Assembly (NCBI GenBank): GCA_963921825.1
Contig: OY997589.1
Coordinates: 18,187,735-18,251,734 of the forward strand
Reading direction: 5' to 3'
Length of the DNA stretch: 64,000 nucleotides
Source of the DNA: Erodium maritimum
Taxonomy: Eukaryota; Streptophyta; Magnoliopsida; Geraniales; Geraniaceae
Shown: positions 35,230 to 46,700 of the stretch, in pieces
Numbering within the stretch: the stretch's first letter is position 1
Layout of the letters: each line of letters starts with the position of its first letter
Program-made: the position numbers and the translations under genes
Notes under the pieces: generated by a model
Told to the model about the DNA's origin: nothing
What the model saw: the letters and a program-made list of their open reading frames with translations, nothing else
Database searches by the model: none

Positions 35230-36413
35230 ATGTTTGCATTACTTGATTGGTATCCTCTCTCTAGTGATCGGTGAAACCGAATGGTTGAGATCGGAATTGG
35301 ATTAACGGGCAATGATCGACCCGTTATGCATTCATTGTAGAGTGAGCCAACGGTTGGTGGTGTGGCCATGTTGGTGGAACATTTCGAAAATTTTCAGGTT
35401 GTAGTTTGGTCTTGTTCAAGTGTTGACTTGTTTGATTGACCACTTTTCTGGAGCATGAGTACTCCATGTGTGCTTGTATTGCGTGTTTTGGGTGGGGCGC
35501 GAGAACCCCGTATTCCGTTGTATGAGAACTCTGAGTGGGGCACGAGAACCCCGTATATCGTTTATGTTGAGGATGTTGGTGGGGCACGAGAACCCCGTGT
35601 GCCCGTGTGTGGCGAGATTGGGGCACGAGAACCCCGTGTGCCCGTGTGTGGCGAGTTTGGGGCACGAGCACCCCGTAGTATTTGGGAGCACGAGAACTCC
35701 GTTTATTGATTGCGTGATGTACTTTAGGAGCACGAGAACTCCGTTTATTGACTGTGTGGTGTCTTTGGCCGAGCATGAGAACTCTGCGTACTTTTGTCTT
35801 GTGAATTTGTGTTGGTAATTGTCCCGCTTAAGCAGAGGGTTAAGGGGAAATACGAATGGGTCATGCCGAATTTTCGGTAGAACTAAAATGATTGCACCAT
35901 CACTGGTTGACTCAGGGGCGGCACTATAGTCGAGCGTGATGGTTCGATGTCAAGTTGTTACAATGAGGTTCGGGGACGCCTGAAGCGGGTTGTAACAACA
36001 TGAGATCGACATGAAAAAGGTTTGGGTAAAAGTTAAGAAGTGGGAACCTATGGAAGGGAAGGAAGGGTTAAGGGTGATTGTTGGATTGAATTGTGTTAAG
36101 TGCTAAACCCCTTTTTGTGAAAGGATACCCGAGCAAGGGGTATGCCTGTTGATTTGTGCTTTGTGTGGTGTGCTTGAGTTGGAACCCTCCTGTGGGAGTT
36201 GGTGGTTGATTGCTTAAATCGCTGGTTGTTGTTGTGAGACGCATAGAGATGCGAACTTGTGTGCTATTATATATGAGTATATATCTACTAAGTGTGAGAG
36301 GCGTAAACTGTGGGTGACTCGTGTGACGCGCGTGATCATCCTTGTAACGTGTGAGAACCATTGTTGAACTAAGTACTGAACATGTGCGTTATCCGTGCAG
36401 GCGGATAGGCGAC
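35230..36413 (+). other. Untranslated leader of element A
   Basis: Contains the GAGCACGAGAACTCCG tandem repeat (about 35490-35790) and an AT-alternating stretch at about 36265-36285. It aligns by eye with the family D leader from the TTGATTGG/GATCGGTGAA text onward, which means about 210 bases next to the PBS are absent. ORFs in the repeat are artefacts of its periodicity. Confidence 0.65.
35490..35790. repeat. GCACGAGAACCCCGT / GAGCACGAGAACTCCG tandem array
   Basis: Eight or so units of about 35-60 bp. The core is constant while the spacer varies. Two adjacent units carrying GTGCCCGTGTGTGGCGAG are nearly identical, indicating recent slippage or unequal exchange. Confidence 0.85.
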
Positions 36414-39400
36414 ATGGCTCGTACGTATGTTCCTAGAGGTACCCGAAGCCGCCCAGTTGGGGGTCCGAGTCAGGCACCTGCCGCTGAGCAGGAGGGGGCA
36501 GCTAACGCCCAGGATGCTGCTTCCACAGAGCATCAGAGCTTTGAGGGTGGACCAATAGGGTCGCCACCCAGGACATCTCCAGTCGCAGAGCCGACTCAGA
36601 CGACCCCTCTCGAGGAGGTGGTTCGCGCTGTACTAGCAGCCTTGAGTGCGCAGCAGGGGACTGCAGCACCGACACTAGAGCCCGTGCCCGTTGCTTCAGC
36701 AGATTTTGGTGAGAGACCAGGCCAGCTTGATAGCCTCACGGCCCAGTCTCTCAGAGAGTTTCGGAGGCTCGGTACGCCGACCTACTCCAGGGGAGCGGAC
36801 CCCGAGGCAGCCTCAGGCTGGTTGGAGCGGGTTACCCGCAACCTCGACACCTCTGGAGTATCTGAGGGGCGCTTGAGAGTTTCGTTCGCCACTTTTCAGC
36901 TTGAGGGAGAGGCATACTACTGGTGGTAGTCAGTGCAGGACAGGGTCGGCAGTGATTTTCAGTTGTTCAGCAGACTGTTCTTGGAGTAGTACTTCCCTCG
37001 CTCCATTCGGGATGACAGGCGCCAACAGTTTCTGGATCTACGTCAGAGAGGATTGAGCGTGTCTGAGTATGCAGTGAGGTTTACTTCGCTGGCCCGCTTC
37101 GCGCCGGAGTTGGTTCGGACTGCGGACGACCGATGTAGGAGATTTGAGAATGGGCTCATCCCGTCGATAGCCGACAGGGTCATCGCCTTCAGGACCGCAG
37201 AGTACTCCACGCTCTTGGATCAGGCTTTAGCCATGGAGAGACACTTCAAAGAGACTATCAGGGTGCGAGAGACTAGGCCTAGGCCGAGTGGTTTTGTTCA
37301 GTCGTCTGATCGTCGAGACCAACGTAGACAGAGAGTTGCAGGACACTTTCAGCCTCAGTTTCAGCAGGATGGCATGCGCCGAGCAGGGACCGTAGCGTCA
37401 GTTGGACCCGCCCCGGTGGCACAGCTGTGTCCTCGGTGTGGACAGCAGGGTCACCTGGCACGAGACTGCCCGAGGGGCACTGGACCTGTAGAGCGCCATG
37501 ATGATCGCCCCCAGGGGACCAGAGACAGACAGCAGAGTGAGCAGAGGGGGTGTTATCAGTGTGGCAGCCCCGACCACTTTGTGCGTGCGTGTCCTGAGCT
37601 GGCACATCAGGGGGGGCAGAGGGGATGCTACCAGTGTGGTCGATCTGATCATTTCATTCGGACGTGCCCTGAGCTAGCTGGTAGAGCGCCAGCACCGAGG
37701 CCCCAGCAGACTCAGACACGCCATGCACCACCTGGCCGACCACGTCAGGCACAGCAGCAGAGAGCTCCGCATCAGGCGGCGGGAGAAGCAGGTCAGAGAC
37801 ACCAGCCGAGAGCTGGGCAGCAGGTGGCACTTCCCCCACCACCGAGAGGAAGACCACCGGCACAGTAGGGCCGAGTCTTTGCAGTTACTGATTCCAGAGT
37901 TGAGAGGCCGTACGCCGGCCACGAGGCCACTCAGGGTACGTGTTTACTTTATAATTCGTGGACTTCATTTTTGTTTGATACGGGAGCTTCCCATTCGTTC
38001 ATCTCTTCGTCTATTGCTTTTTCCTTGGGTTTGTGGGTGGAGACTTTGAGTCAACCGCTTTGCTTAGAGACCCCGGCTATGGGTGAGGTGGTGTTGAGCA
38101 CCGTTTGTAGAGACTGTGCGATTAGGGTGGCAGATTGCCCCTTTCTTGGTGACTTACTCGTTCTTGATATGAACGCCTTTGACGTAATTATGGGTATGGA
38201 CTGGCTCGCGAGGTATCGAGCGATGATCGATTGTTATCGACATCAGGTGACAGTGAGGTCAGGTGACGGGGTGATCACGTGTGTTTTGGGTAGCAAGAGC
38301 AGAGTTCTCCTATCCGCCTTGACTACGGGATCTGAGGCAGAGATCGTGCAGAGTAGCAGAGAGCTACCGAGGGTAGTGCGTGAGTTTCCGGAGGTCTTCC
38401 CGGAGGATCTATCAGGCTTGCCGCCAGCGCGCGAGGTGGAGTTCAGGATCGATCTGATCCCGGGTACGGCGCCGATCTCGATGACACCGTATCGGTTTGC
38501 GCCAGCCGAGTTGGTCGAGCTAAAGCGACAACTCGAGGAACTGCAGCAGAAGGGTTTCATCCGCCCGAGCGTATCTCCATGGGGAGCACCCGCCCTCTTC
38601 GTGAAGAAGAAGGGTGGAGCCTTGAGGATGTGTATCGATTACCGGAAGTTGAACCGGGTGACAGTGAAGAACCGCTATCCGATGCCGAGGATTGATGATC
38701 TATTCGACCCGCTAAGGGGAGCAAAGTACTTCTCGAAGATTGACCTTCGATCGGGGTACTACAAGCTGAGGGTCCGAGCCGAGGACGTAGAGAAGACAGC
38801 ATTCCGAACTCGTTATGGACACTTTGAGTTTTTGGTGATGCCGTTTGGTTTGACGAACGCACCGGCCGCCTTTATGGACTTGATGAATGGCATCTTCAGA
38901 CCTTATCTGGACCAGTTTGTAGTAGTCTTTGTCGATGACATCTTGATCTACTCGCCCAGTGAGGAGACGCATGAGGAGCACCTGAGGACCGTTCTGACAC
39001 TCTTACGCACTCACCAGTTGTACGGAAATCTGGAGAAGTGCGAATTTTGGCTCACAGAGGTGAAGTTCCTCGGGCATGTGGTATCTCGAGAGGGCATCTT
39101 GGTCGATCCGGCAAAGGTTGATGCAGTGTCGAAGTGGGCCAGACCCAGCAGTGTATTTGAGATTCGGAGCTTTCTAGGGTTGGCAGGATATTACCGACAC
39201 TTTGTTCAGGATTTCTCGCGTCTAGCAGCACCTATGACAGCTTTGACCCGCAAGGGGGCGGAGTACCTTTGGACGGATGAGTGTGAGCACTCTTTCCGCG
39301 AGCTAAAGGCTCGATTGACTACCGCTCCAGTGTTGATTGTTCCAGAGCGGGGAGGAGGCTATGACGTGTATTGTGACGCCTCAGGCGAAGGGCTAGGTTG

Positions 39401-41279
39401 TGTTTTGATGCAGAGTGGAAAGGTGGTTGCTTACGGCTCGAGGCATTTGAAGGTGCATGAGCGCAACTACCCGACCCATGATCTTGAGCTAGCAGCGGTG
39501 GTATTTGCGCTAAAGAGCTGGAGACACTATCTGTACGGTGAGCAGTTCAGGGTGTTCTCAGATCACAAGAGCCTCAAGTATATCTTCTCGCAGCGCGATC
39601 TGAACATGCGCCAAAAGCGATGGATGGAGTTACTTGAGGAGTACGACTTCGAGTTGCTCTATCATCCGGGCAAGGCGAACGTCGTCGCCGATGCTTTGAG
39701 CAGGAAGTCGAGTCATTGTGTTGCCAGCATGGCGGTCCGAGAGTGGGACATGCTGGAGTAGTTGAGCTTATTCAGACTAGAGTTGGAGGAGGTCACAAAT
39801 AGTATGGCCTTGTGTGCCTTGGTGACTCAGCCCACGTTATTTGCTCGAGTGCTAGAGGCACAGACCGAGGATGCCGAGACAGCAGGTATTCGTGAGAGAT
39901 TGATCGACAGTGTCAAGCTCGAGGGTTGGGAGATGGGCACCGATCAGGGTCTCCGTTTTAGAGGACGACTGTTTGTGCCCAGCGGGTGTAGAAACACCGT
40001 ATTGCGAGAGTGCCACCACTCCCGTATGGTTGTGCACCCCGGTGGCAACAAGATGTATAGAGACATGCGACGACAGTTTTGGTGGAGTGGGATGCGTGGG
40101 GCAGTTGCAGATTTCGTTTCCCGATGCCTCACCTGCCAACAGGTGAAGGCCGAGCATCGGCGTCCCGCAGGCTTGCTGCAGCCTTTACCGATCTCCGAGT
40201 GGAAGTGGGAGCACGTGACTATGGATTTTGTGTGTGGGTTACCCAGGTCGTCGAAGGGGCACGATGCTGTTTGGGTGGTGGTTGATCGACTGACCAAGTC
40301 GGCACACTTTCTGGGTATGAGGATGACTGATACTGTGGACATGTTGGGTCGGTTGTATGTCAGGGAGATTGTTCGTCTACATGGAGTACCAGTGTCAGTG
40401 GTATCTGATAGGGACCCTCGTTTCACATCCAGGTTCTGGAAGATTCTACAGAAGGCTTTGGGCACTGAGGTACTGTTAAGTACGGCTTACCATCCTGAGA
40501 CAGATGGACAGTCAGAGCGCACCATTCAGATTCTAGAGGACATGCTTCGAGCTTGTGTGCTTGACTTTCAGGGATCATGGGAGGATCATTTGCCTTTGGC
40601 AGAGTTTGCCTACAACAACAGTTACCAGTCCAGCATTGGTATGGCACCATTTGAGGCTTTGTATGGCAGACCTTGTAGATCGCCGGTATGTTGGGCCGAG
40701 GTTGGGGACTGTAGCTTACTTGGACCAGACATGGTCAGAGAGACGACCGAAAAGGTCGTTTTGATTAGAGCTCGGTTGAAGACCGCACAGAGTCGGCAGA
40801 AGAGCTATGCAGACAGACGTCGCAGACCACTTGAGTTCACGGTCGGGGAGCACGTGTTTCTGAGGGTGACCCCGAAGAAGGGCATGGTGCGGTTTAACCG
40901 CAGCGGAGGCAAGCTAACACCGCATTTCATTGGACCATTTGAGGTCTTAGAGAGGATCGGAGTTGTAGCTTATCGGTTAGCCTTGCCACCGCAACTTGGG
41001 AACGTGCATAACATTTTTCACGTGTCCCAACTGCGGAAGTACATGGCAGATCCCTCGCACGTCATTGAGTGGTAAGACATCGAGGTAGCGGATGATGTCA
41101 CCTACGAGGAGCAGCCCGTCGAGATTTTGGGTACAAAGGAGAAGATCCTACAGAACAAGACGATTCCGTTGGTGCTAGTACAGTGGGGACGTCAGGGAGC
41201 AGGGTCCACTTGGGAGCGCGAGGATGAGATCCGCGCGAAGTATCCCCACCTGTTCGGCATTGAGGTATCTTGTTTTTAA
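36414..41279 (+). pseudogene. gag-pol: Gag-Pol polyprotein of element A, single frame with five stops
   Basis: Start ATG at 36414 (MARTYVPRGTRS). The same frame runs to TAA at 41277-41279 with stops at 36927 (TAG), 36987 (TAG), 37866 (TAG), 39759 (TAG) and 41073 (TAA) and no frameshift that I can see. Order: Gag capsid; three CCHC knuckles (CPRCGQQGHLARDC, CYQCGSPDHFVRAC, CYQCGRSDHFIRTC) at about 37428-37670; aspartic protease DTGASHSF at about 37974; reverse transcriptase with FVDDILIYS at about 38930; RNase [12 protein letters not shown] at about 39370; integrase zinc-binding HHCC region at about 40010-40140; integrase core at about 40210-40560 including SDRDPRF and TDGQSER; GPY/F-like tail; chromodomain-like segment after the fourth pol stop (EEQPVEIL...IPLVLVQWG...STWE). 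It would encode all replication proteins, but this copy cannot without readthrough. Confidence 0.92.
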
Positions 41280-41300
41280 ATTTCGGGACGAAATTTCTTT

Positions 41301-41313
41301 AAGGGGGGTAGAT
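41301..41313 (+). other. Polypurine tract of element A
   Basis: AAGGGGGGTAGAT directly precedes the 3' LTR at 41314. Confidence 0.9.
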
Positions 41314-43914
41314 TGTAAGACCCGCTCCCGGTCGAACCGGTGGATTTTCTAGCAAGTTTGACTTGCTACCGGAAAGTCAACCGATGACTCAAGAAGTCAC
41401 TCGGGACTTTTCCGGAACCCAAACGACTTAGCCATCATCACGGTTGGCTTAAGGGGATAAATTCCTTTCGTTTGAGTATAATGTTGGAGAAAGTCAATTT
41501 TGGTCAAAACGATACTTTTTATCGACTAAAAGCATTATTTTTATTGTGCTGGAAATTATTTTGGAAAACTAAATAACCTACTTGGACACTTGTCCCTTTT
41601 TGGTTGAAGGAGAGAAAAGGGAGTGGTCTTGGACCATTATACCCTCCCAAAAGCTTCTACAAGGGATTCTAGCTCAAGGGCTTTTAGTCATTTGACACAT
41701 CTAGGTATTATATGAGTTTGGAAAAGCAAAACCAACCTATTTTGCTTGGTGTAGCCGAATATTGGAGGAGGAGCAAGAGAGAGGAGCTCCCATGGAGCTT
41801 TGAAGAAGAAACAGGGAAAAGGAGGCCACTTGAAGTCTTCCTCTAGCCATCCCTTCTCAAAATCCTTACCATCTTCTTCATCTCACTCTTCTAGAGGTAA
41901 TGGAACTCTCTAATCCTCATTTCCCTTCATCTCTTTTCATGGGTTTTGGGTGAAATTACTAGATGTTGTTGGGTTTGAGTAGAAATGGTGTGAGATGTTG
42001 TTGATAAGAAGCTTTGTTGGGTTTTTGTGAGAAATCCTTAGTTTGTTGGAGCTTTTAAGTTGGTTTTGATTTGATGAATCATTAGAAACTTGCTTATTTG
42101 TTGATTCCTACCATGGGTAGAGGAGTATTGGAGGTCTTTGACTGTTTTGGGAGTTGGAAGTGGTAAAATTTGGGGTTTGAATGTGGGTTTTCGGAGAAAA
42201 GGAGCTGGAGGTTGAAGAAGGGCGAAACTGCCCTGGTGCGCCACGGATCCGTGACGGATCCCGTGACGGGCGACGTCACGGCTCCGTGAGGGAGTCCGTG
42301 ACGACACTCGTCACGGTTCCGTGACGGTAACCGTGAGGGTTGGCGTCACGGATCCGTGACCAGGTCCGTGGCCGAGCAGGGTGGGGGTTTCTTTGGGGGT
42401 TTTTCACCTTGGTTGATCTTGGTTTTGAGCTGAACTTTGGAAGGACTTTGGGGGTCTTACTTGTTGTTTAAGTGGAGTCTAATTAACGTTTCTTTGTGTC
42501 CAAGACTTTGGGGATCGAGCTAGAGGAGCAAGGATCACACCGGGACCCGAGTGAAGAACGGAGTGGTGACCACCGGGCTTATCATCAGAGTGTTGAGAGG
42601 AAGACCTCGAGGTAGGGAAGTATTAACCTCTCGTTTAAATTCTTAGTATGCATGTTAGGCTAATAAAATCGGAAATGTCCTAGAAATGCCTATAGGATGC
42701 GAATAACTAGAATAATTGTCTTTCAATTACTAATAACCGGAAGTGTCTAGTAGTGAATGATTAGGATGCCAATCACTAGTGTAACTCGCTTTCAATACTT
42801 GGGAATTGTTTTACTGGTAGAGCGGCCTTGGCAAAGCCCTCGGATTAGTTGCGTGTTAGGATCACATGCTTGGTTGTTTGGTTGCTTAGTGGATAGGCTA
42901 AAGAGTCTAATGGAACTAGTTGAATTGCATATTTGAATGCTCGATTGAAGGTTTTTATGATTGGTTGATTAAACTCGTGCTTGACCGTTGAATGTATTTG
43001 AATGATTGCTTGATTTCCTTAAATGGTTGCTTGGAGCATCGAGTATGACTGGTTGTACCGAGCGGTGCAATCAGGTGATCGATGCCCCGATGGGTCGTGA
43101 CTGGTAAGTGAACGGTAAATTGTGATTGTGTGATTCATGTGTTGTGATTATGTGATTCGTGTACTGTGTGTTGTGGTGAAACGGTGATGCGTGAGCTATG
43201 TGTGATAATGGATTGGTGTTTGTTGGGAATGGATTGCTTCGTGTTTCGGTTTGAGTGTGTTACTCAATTATTATCTGATTATTATTGAAGTGCCCAAGTG
43301 TATGCTTCCTATGGGAGTAATACCTTGGTTCCCGAGGACATAAAATCCCTTGGAGACGTTTCTGAGAATCCCGATGATAAGCTCCCTCAGGGGGTTGTTT
43401 CCGGTAGCCTCAATGATATGCGTCTCCTCTGGATTTGAGGGAAAATCCGAGAGGACACATCCTATGTGGATCGGAGGGTGGTGACTTCATGTGCCACGGC
43501 ATTGATTGGATTACCTATTGCCCGTGATTGTTAAGAATTATCTTGTTGACTTGCTGATGAAATTATTGAGTTTATAGTCCACCTTGTTATGTATTTTCCC
43601 TACTGAGCGCAAGCTCACCCCTATGAGTTTATTGTTGTGTTTACAGGCTTGATTGAGGAGTAGAGGCTCGGGAGCTTCTTGGTGTGGGTGTCTTGTAGAG
43701 ACTTCATTTTTATTTCATTTCTGTTTTGGACAAACCTTGTGGAGAATTATTATTACACCTCTGGAGGGTTACTTATGTTTTAAACTGATTTATGTGGATT
43801 TGAGTTTCTTATTGGAGATTTTCAGGAACTTATTGTTGAGTTATTGCCTTTTTTTAATCGTTTTATACTAGTCATGCCTCGAGTCCGGGCAAGAACCGGA
43901 TTTGGGGCGTGACA
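41314..43914 (+). repeat. 3' LTR of element A
   Basis: Same 2601-bp length as the 5' LTR. Landmarks are donor-like GT 41897-41898, acceptor-like AG 42503-42504, donor-like GT 42612-42613, hairpin 43605-43616 (GCAA loop) and acceptor-like AG 43645-43646. The palindrome array at about 42240-42370 is more regular here than in the 5' LTR. Confidence 0.93.
42240..42370. repeat. TGACG/CGTCA inverted-repeat array
   Basis: Contains the perfect palindrome GTCACGGATCCGTGAC and several imperfect ones built from CGTCACGG and CCGTGACG. By count at least seven TGACG or CGTCA cores fall within about 130 bp. Confidence 0.85.
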
Positions 43915-44113
43915 ATCGGTCTAGATGTCTTCCCGCACACACAGCATCGGGGTGAAACAACACATCATACCGGAATACCCATCGGTCTAGATGTCTTCCC
44001 GGACACACAACATCGAGGTGAAACAACATACATCATACTGGAATACACCGTCGGTCTAGATGTCTTCCCGGAAACACATCATCGGGGTAAAGCAAACAAT
44101 ACATCATACCGGA

Positions 44114-46700
44114 TGTAAGAACCGCCCCCGGTCGATTCCGGTCGAACCGGTGAAATTTGGCGAAAGTTGACTTTTTGTCGGAAAAGTCAAACGATGACTC
44201 CAGGAGTCATTCGAGACCTTTCTAGGACCCAAAAAGCTTAGCAGTCGTTACAGTTAGCTTAGTTGGGTCGTTTCCTTTCAAACGACTGTAATTGTAAAAA
44301 AAAGTCAACCCGGAGTCATTTTCGGTCAAACCTCGAGTCTTAGTGAATTAATTAAATGTTTGCTGAGATATTTTGGTAGAAGTGGTCCCCACTATGGACA
44401 TGTGTCCATAGTGGCTTGGGTGAGAAGAAACAAGGGAGAAAAGACTCTTATACCCTTGAAATTGGTCATGAGACGCTTTTAGGCAAAATGGGGCAATCGG
44501 GTCAATATCAAATTAGGTTTTAAGTGGATTGGGACAACATTTCATCCCAATATTCTTGTGTTGGCCGAAATTCACCAAGAGAGAGAAGGAAGAGCTCCCA
44601 TGGAAGCTTGAAAGAGAAGCAAGGAGAAAAGGAGGAGGCTTTTGCTCTTTTCTATCTCAAATCATCTCACGAACTTCGTTTTCTTCATCCCCTTTCCATC
44701 CTTAAGGTAAATCATCTATCTAAATTCGTTTTGGTTGAATTCCACTTAGTGGGTTTGCTAGAAAAAGCTTGAAACTAGTTGAGTTTCCATTGATGATGAG
44801 CTTTTAAGGTTGAAGTAGATGATAGATGCTTAAAACTAGGTTTAGATGATGAAATCAATTGGATTTTTGGTGTTTTGATAAAGACCCATGATGGGTCGTG
44901 AGGTATTGACGTTTATGGAGCTGTTTTGGAGGTTTGGGAAGGTCAAAAATGGAGGTTTTGAGGTTTATTTTCGTGAAATCGGAGCTGGAAGAAGAAGGAC
45001 GAAGTTGTCCAGACCTGTCACGGCTCCGTGAGGGAGACCGTGACGGCGCCAGTCACGGCTCTGTGAGGAGAACTGTGACGGTGCAGACCACGGGTCCGTG
45101 ACCCGAATCGTGGTAGATCAGAATTGAGCCTTTTGGACCCTTTTTTGGTGGATTTCGAGTAATTGGAGCGGTTACCTATAACAGAGCCCTTTTGGGGTTA
45201 ATTGAGAATGTTTTCCTCTTTAAAACAATCATGAATCACTCTTGATTCTCATATTAATATGTGTTACTAGACATTGGACCCGAGCTCGTCGGAGGAGACT
45301 TTTGGACATCGTGAAGTGACTAAGCGTTTGGAAAACGATCGAGGTAGGGAAAGTAGTGGATACCGATTTAATTACGAAAAGTTACTAGTATGCATATAGG
45401 TTGCGAATACTCGTTTTAATGATAGAAATGCATGTAGGATGTGAGGAACGAGTGAAATGAGGGATAGCTTACGAGCCATGTCGAGCCGTAAGTTTGGAAA
45501 TTGTCGTGTTGTAGAAACGCATGTGGGCCATGTCGAGCCCTTAGGTTTGTGTGTTGATTGTGATGTCATGATCTATGATTGTGATGCTTGATGTGTGTTT
45601 TAACCATTGTTAGATTGAGAATCATGCTATGGTGTACTCGGAATAGTACGTGTTATGTTTTGGCAAGTGTAATATGATTGGTATGACGTGAACCAATGCT
45701 TGTGATATGATCAGGTGATTGATAGACCGATGTGACGTGTTGTGGTAAGACTTTTTTGGCTTGGTATGCCGTGACTTGAACCATGGTATAATGGTATGTG
45801 TGAGCTCTCTTGATGTATGTTCCAAGATGAGGTGTATTCCGGTATGATACCTACACCGAGAGGGTACGTCGGTGTAGGGTGGTATCTAGGCCGACGGTGT
45901 GGTCCCACGTACGCGGTCCCCCGGGGTGTGGTTCCGGTACGATACCTACATCGAGGGGGTATGCCGGTGTAGGGTATCTAGGCCGACGGTGTGTGATCCG
46001 GTATGAGGTATTGTGAGTGTGCCCCGATGCATTTCCGGGAAGACATCTAGGCCGATGTTGTGTGATCCAGTATGATGTATTGTGACTGTGCCCTGATGTG
46101 GTTCCGGGAAGATATCTAGGTTTATGTTGTGTGTTCCGGTACGATATGATAGAGTCGGGTTGTGGACATCCGGCGGAGTTCGGGGACTGCTGTACGGGAC
46201 ATGCGATTGTTTTACTGTGTATTGTATGTTTGATGATCGGATAAGAGATGTGAGTATAGAGTGATAGTGGTCATGTAAGGGTGTTTGTGGTTATATGCTT
46301 ACCGTGGGTATCTTTAGTGTTGTGCTTTGCTAGTATGCCCTAATTGGACGGTTACTCGTGGTGACGAGCGGACACTCATCACCTTAACTACTTTTTCCTA
46401 CTGAGCGAAAGCTCACCCCTTTACTTTATTGTTCTACAGGGTTTGAGCGGGATGTGGTCTAGCGGGATTCTCGGTGCTTGGGAGCTAGCGAGGGTCTTAG
46501 GCTTGCATGGTCTAGAGACGTACTGGTTATTTGTCACCAAATTTATTTATTATTTGGTTTTGTCGAGCTGTTGACTTGTGACGTTACTGGGATCTTTTAA
46601 ACTGTTATTGAAGACTTATTTTTGGTTTTAAAGTTGCTTTATATTGTATTATTTTAGTTCACGTCTCGAGTTTGGTCAAAACCGGATTTGGGGCGTGACA
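44114..46700 (+). mobile_element. Solo LTR, family C, plus orientation, nested in LTR B
   Basis: TGTAAGAACCGCCCCCGG...GGGGCGTGACA with perfect TSD CCGGA (44109-44113, 46701-46705). Landmarks are donor-like GT 44707-44708 (TTAAG|GTAAAT), acceptor-like AG 45269-45270, donor-like GT 45344-45345 (CGAG|GTAGGG), hairpin 46403-46414 (GAAA loop) and acceptor-like AG 46438-46439. A CGTCACGG array lies at about 45010-45120 and tandem repeats at about 45830-46150. Confidence 0.92.

Larger units (their letters stand above)
32597..43914 (+). mobile_element. Ty3/gypsy chromovirus (Tekay/Del-like), family A, 11.3 kb, near-complete
   Basis: Two 2601-bp LTRs (32597-35197, 41314-43914) with TSD ATCGG (32592-32596, 43915-43919). 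One gag-pol frame carries zinc knuckles, protease, RT, RNase H, integrase and a C-terminal chromodomain-like region. The PPT is present but the PBS is missing. The LTRs differ at roughly 25-30 positions by my reading (about 1%), so the insertion is recent. It cannot be autonomous because of five in-frame stops and the lost PBS. The chromodomain-like tail and protein order place it with Tekay-type chromoviruses; a tree of RT would confirm this. Confidence 0.93.

Noticed and set aside
35248-35256. TGGTATCC as a shifted primer binding site of element A
   Set aside because: Only seven bases match the tRNA-Met PBS, and family D shows that this text belongs to the leader about 210 bases downstream of the true PBS.
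35324-35818. ORFs of 84-150 codons with repeated RTPY/HENPV or SRAP motifs
   Set aside because: Periodicity of the leader tandem array in element A opens several frames at once.
36927-36989. Programmed stop-codon readthrough between Gag segments
   Set aside because: Two TAGs only 60 bases apart inside the capsid-coding region, without a readthrough context, look like damage rather than regulation.
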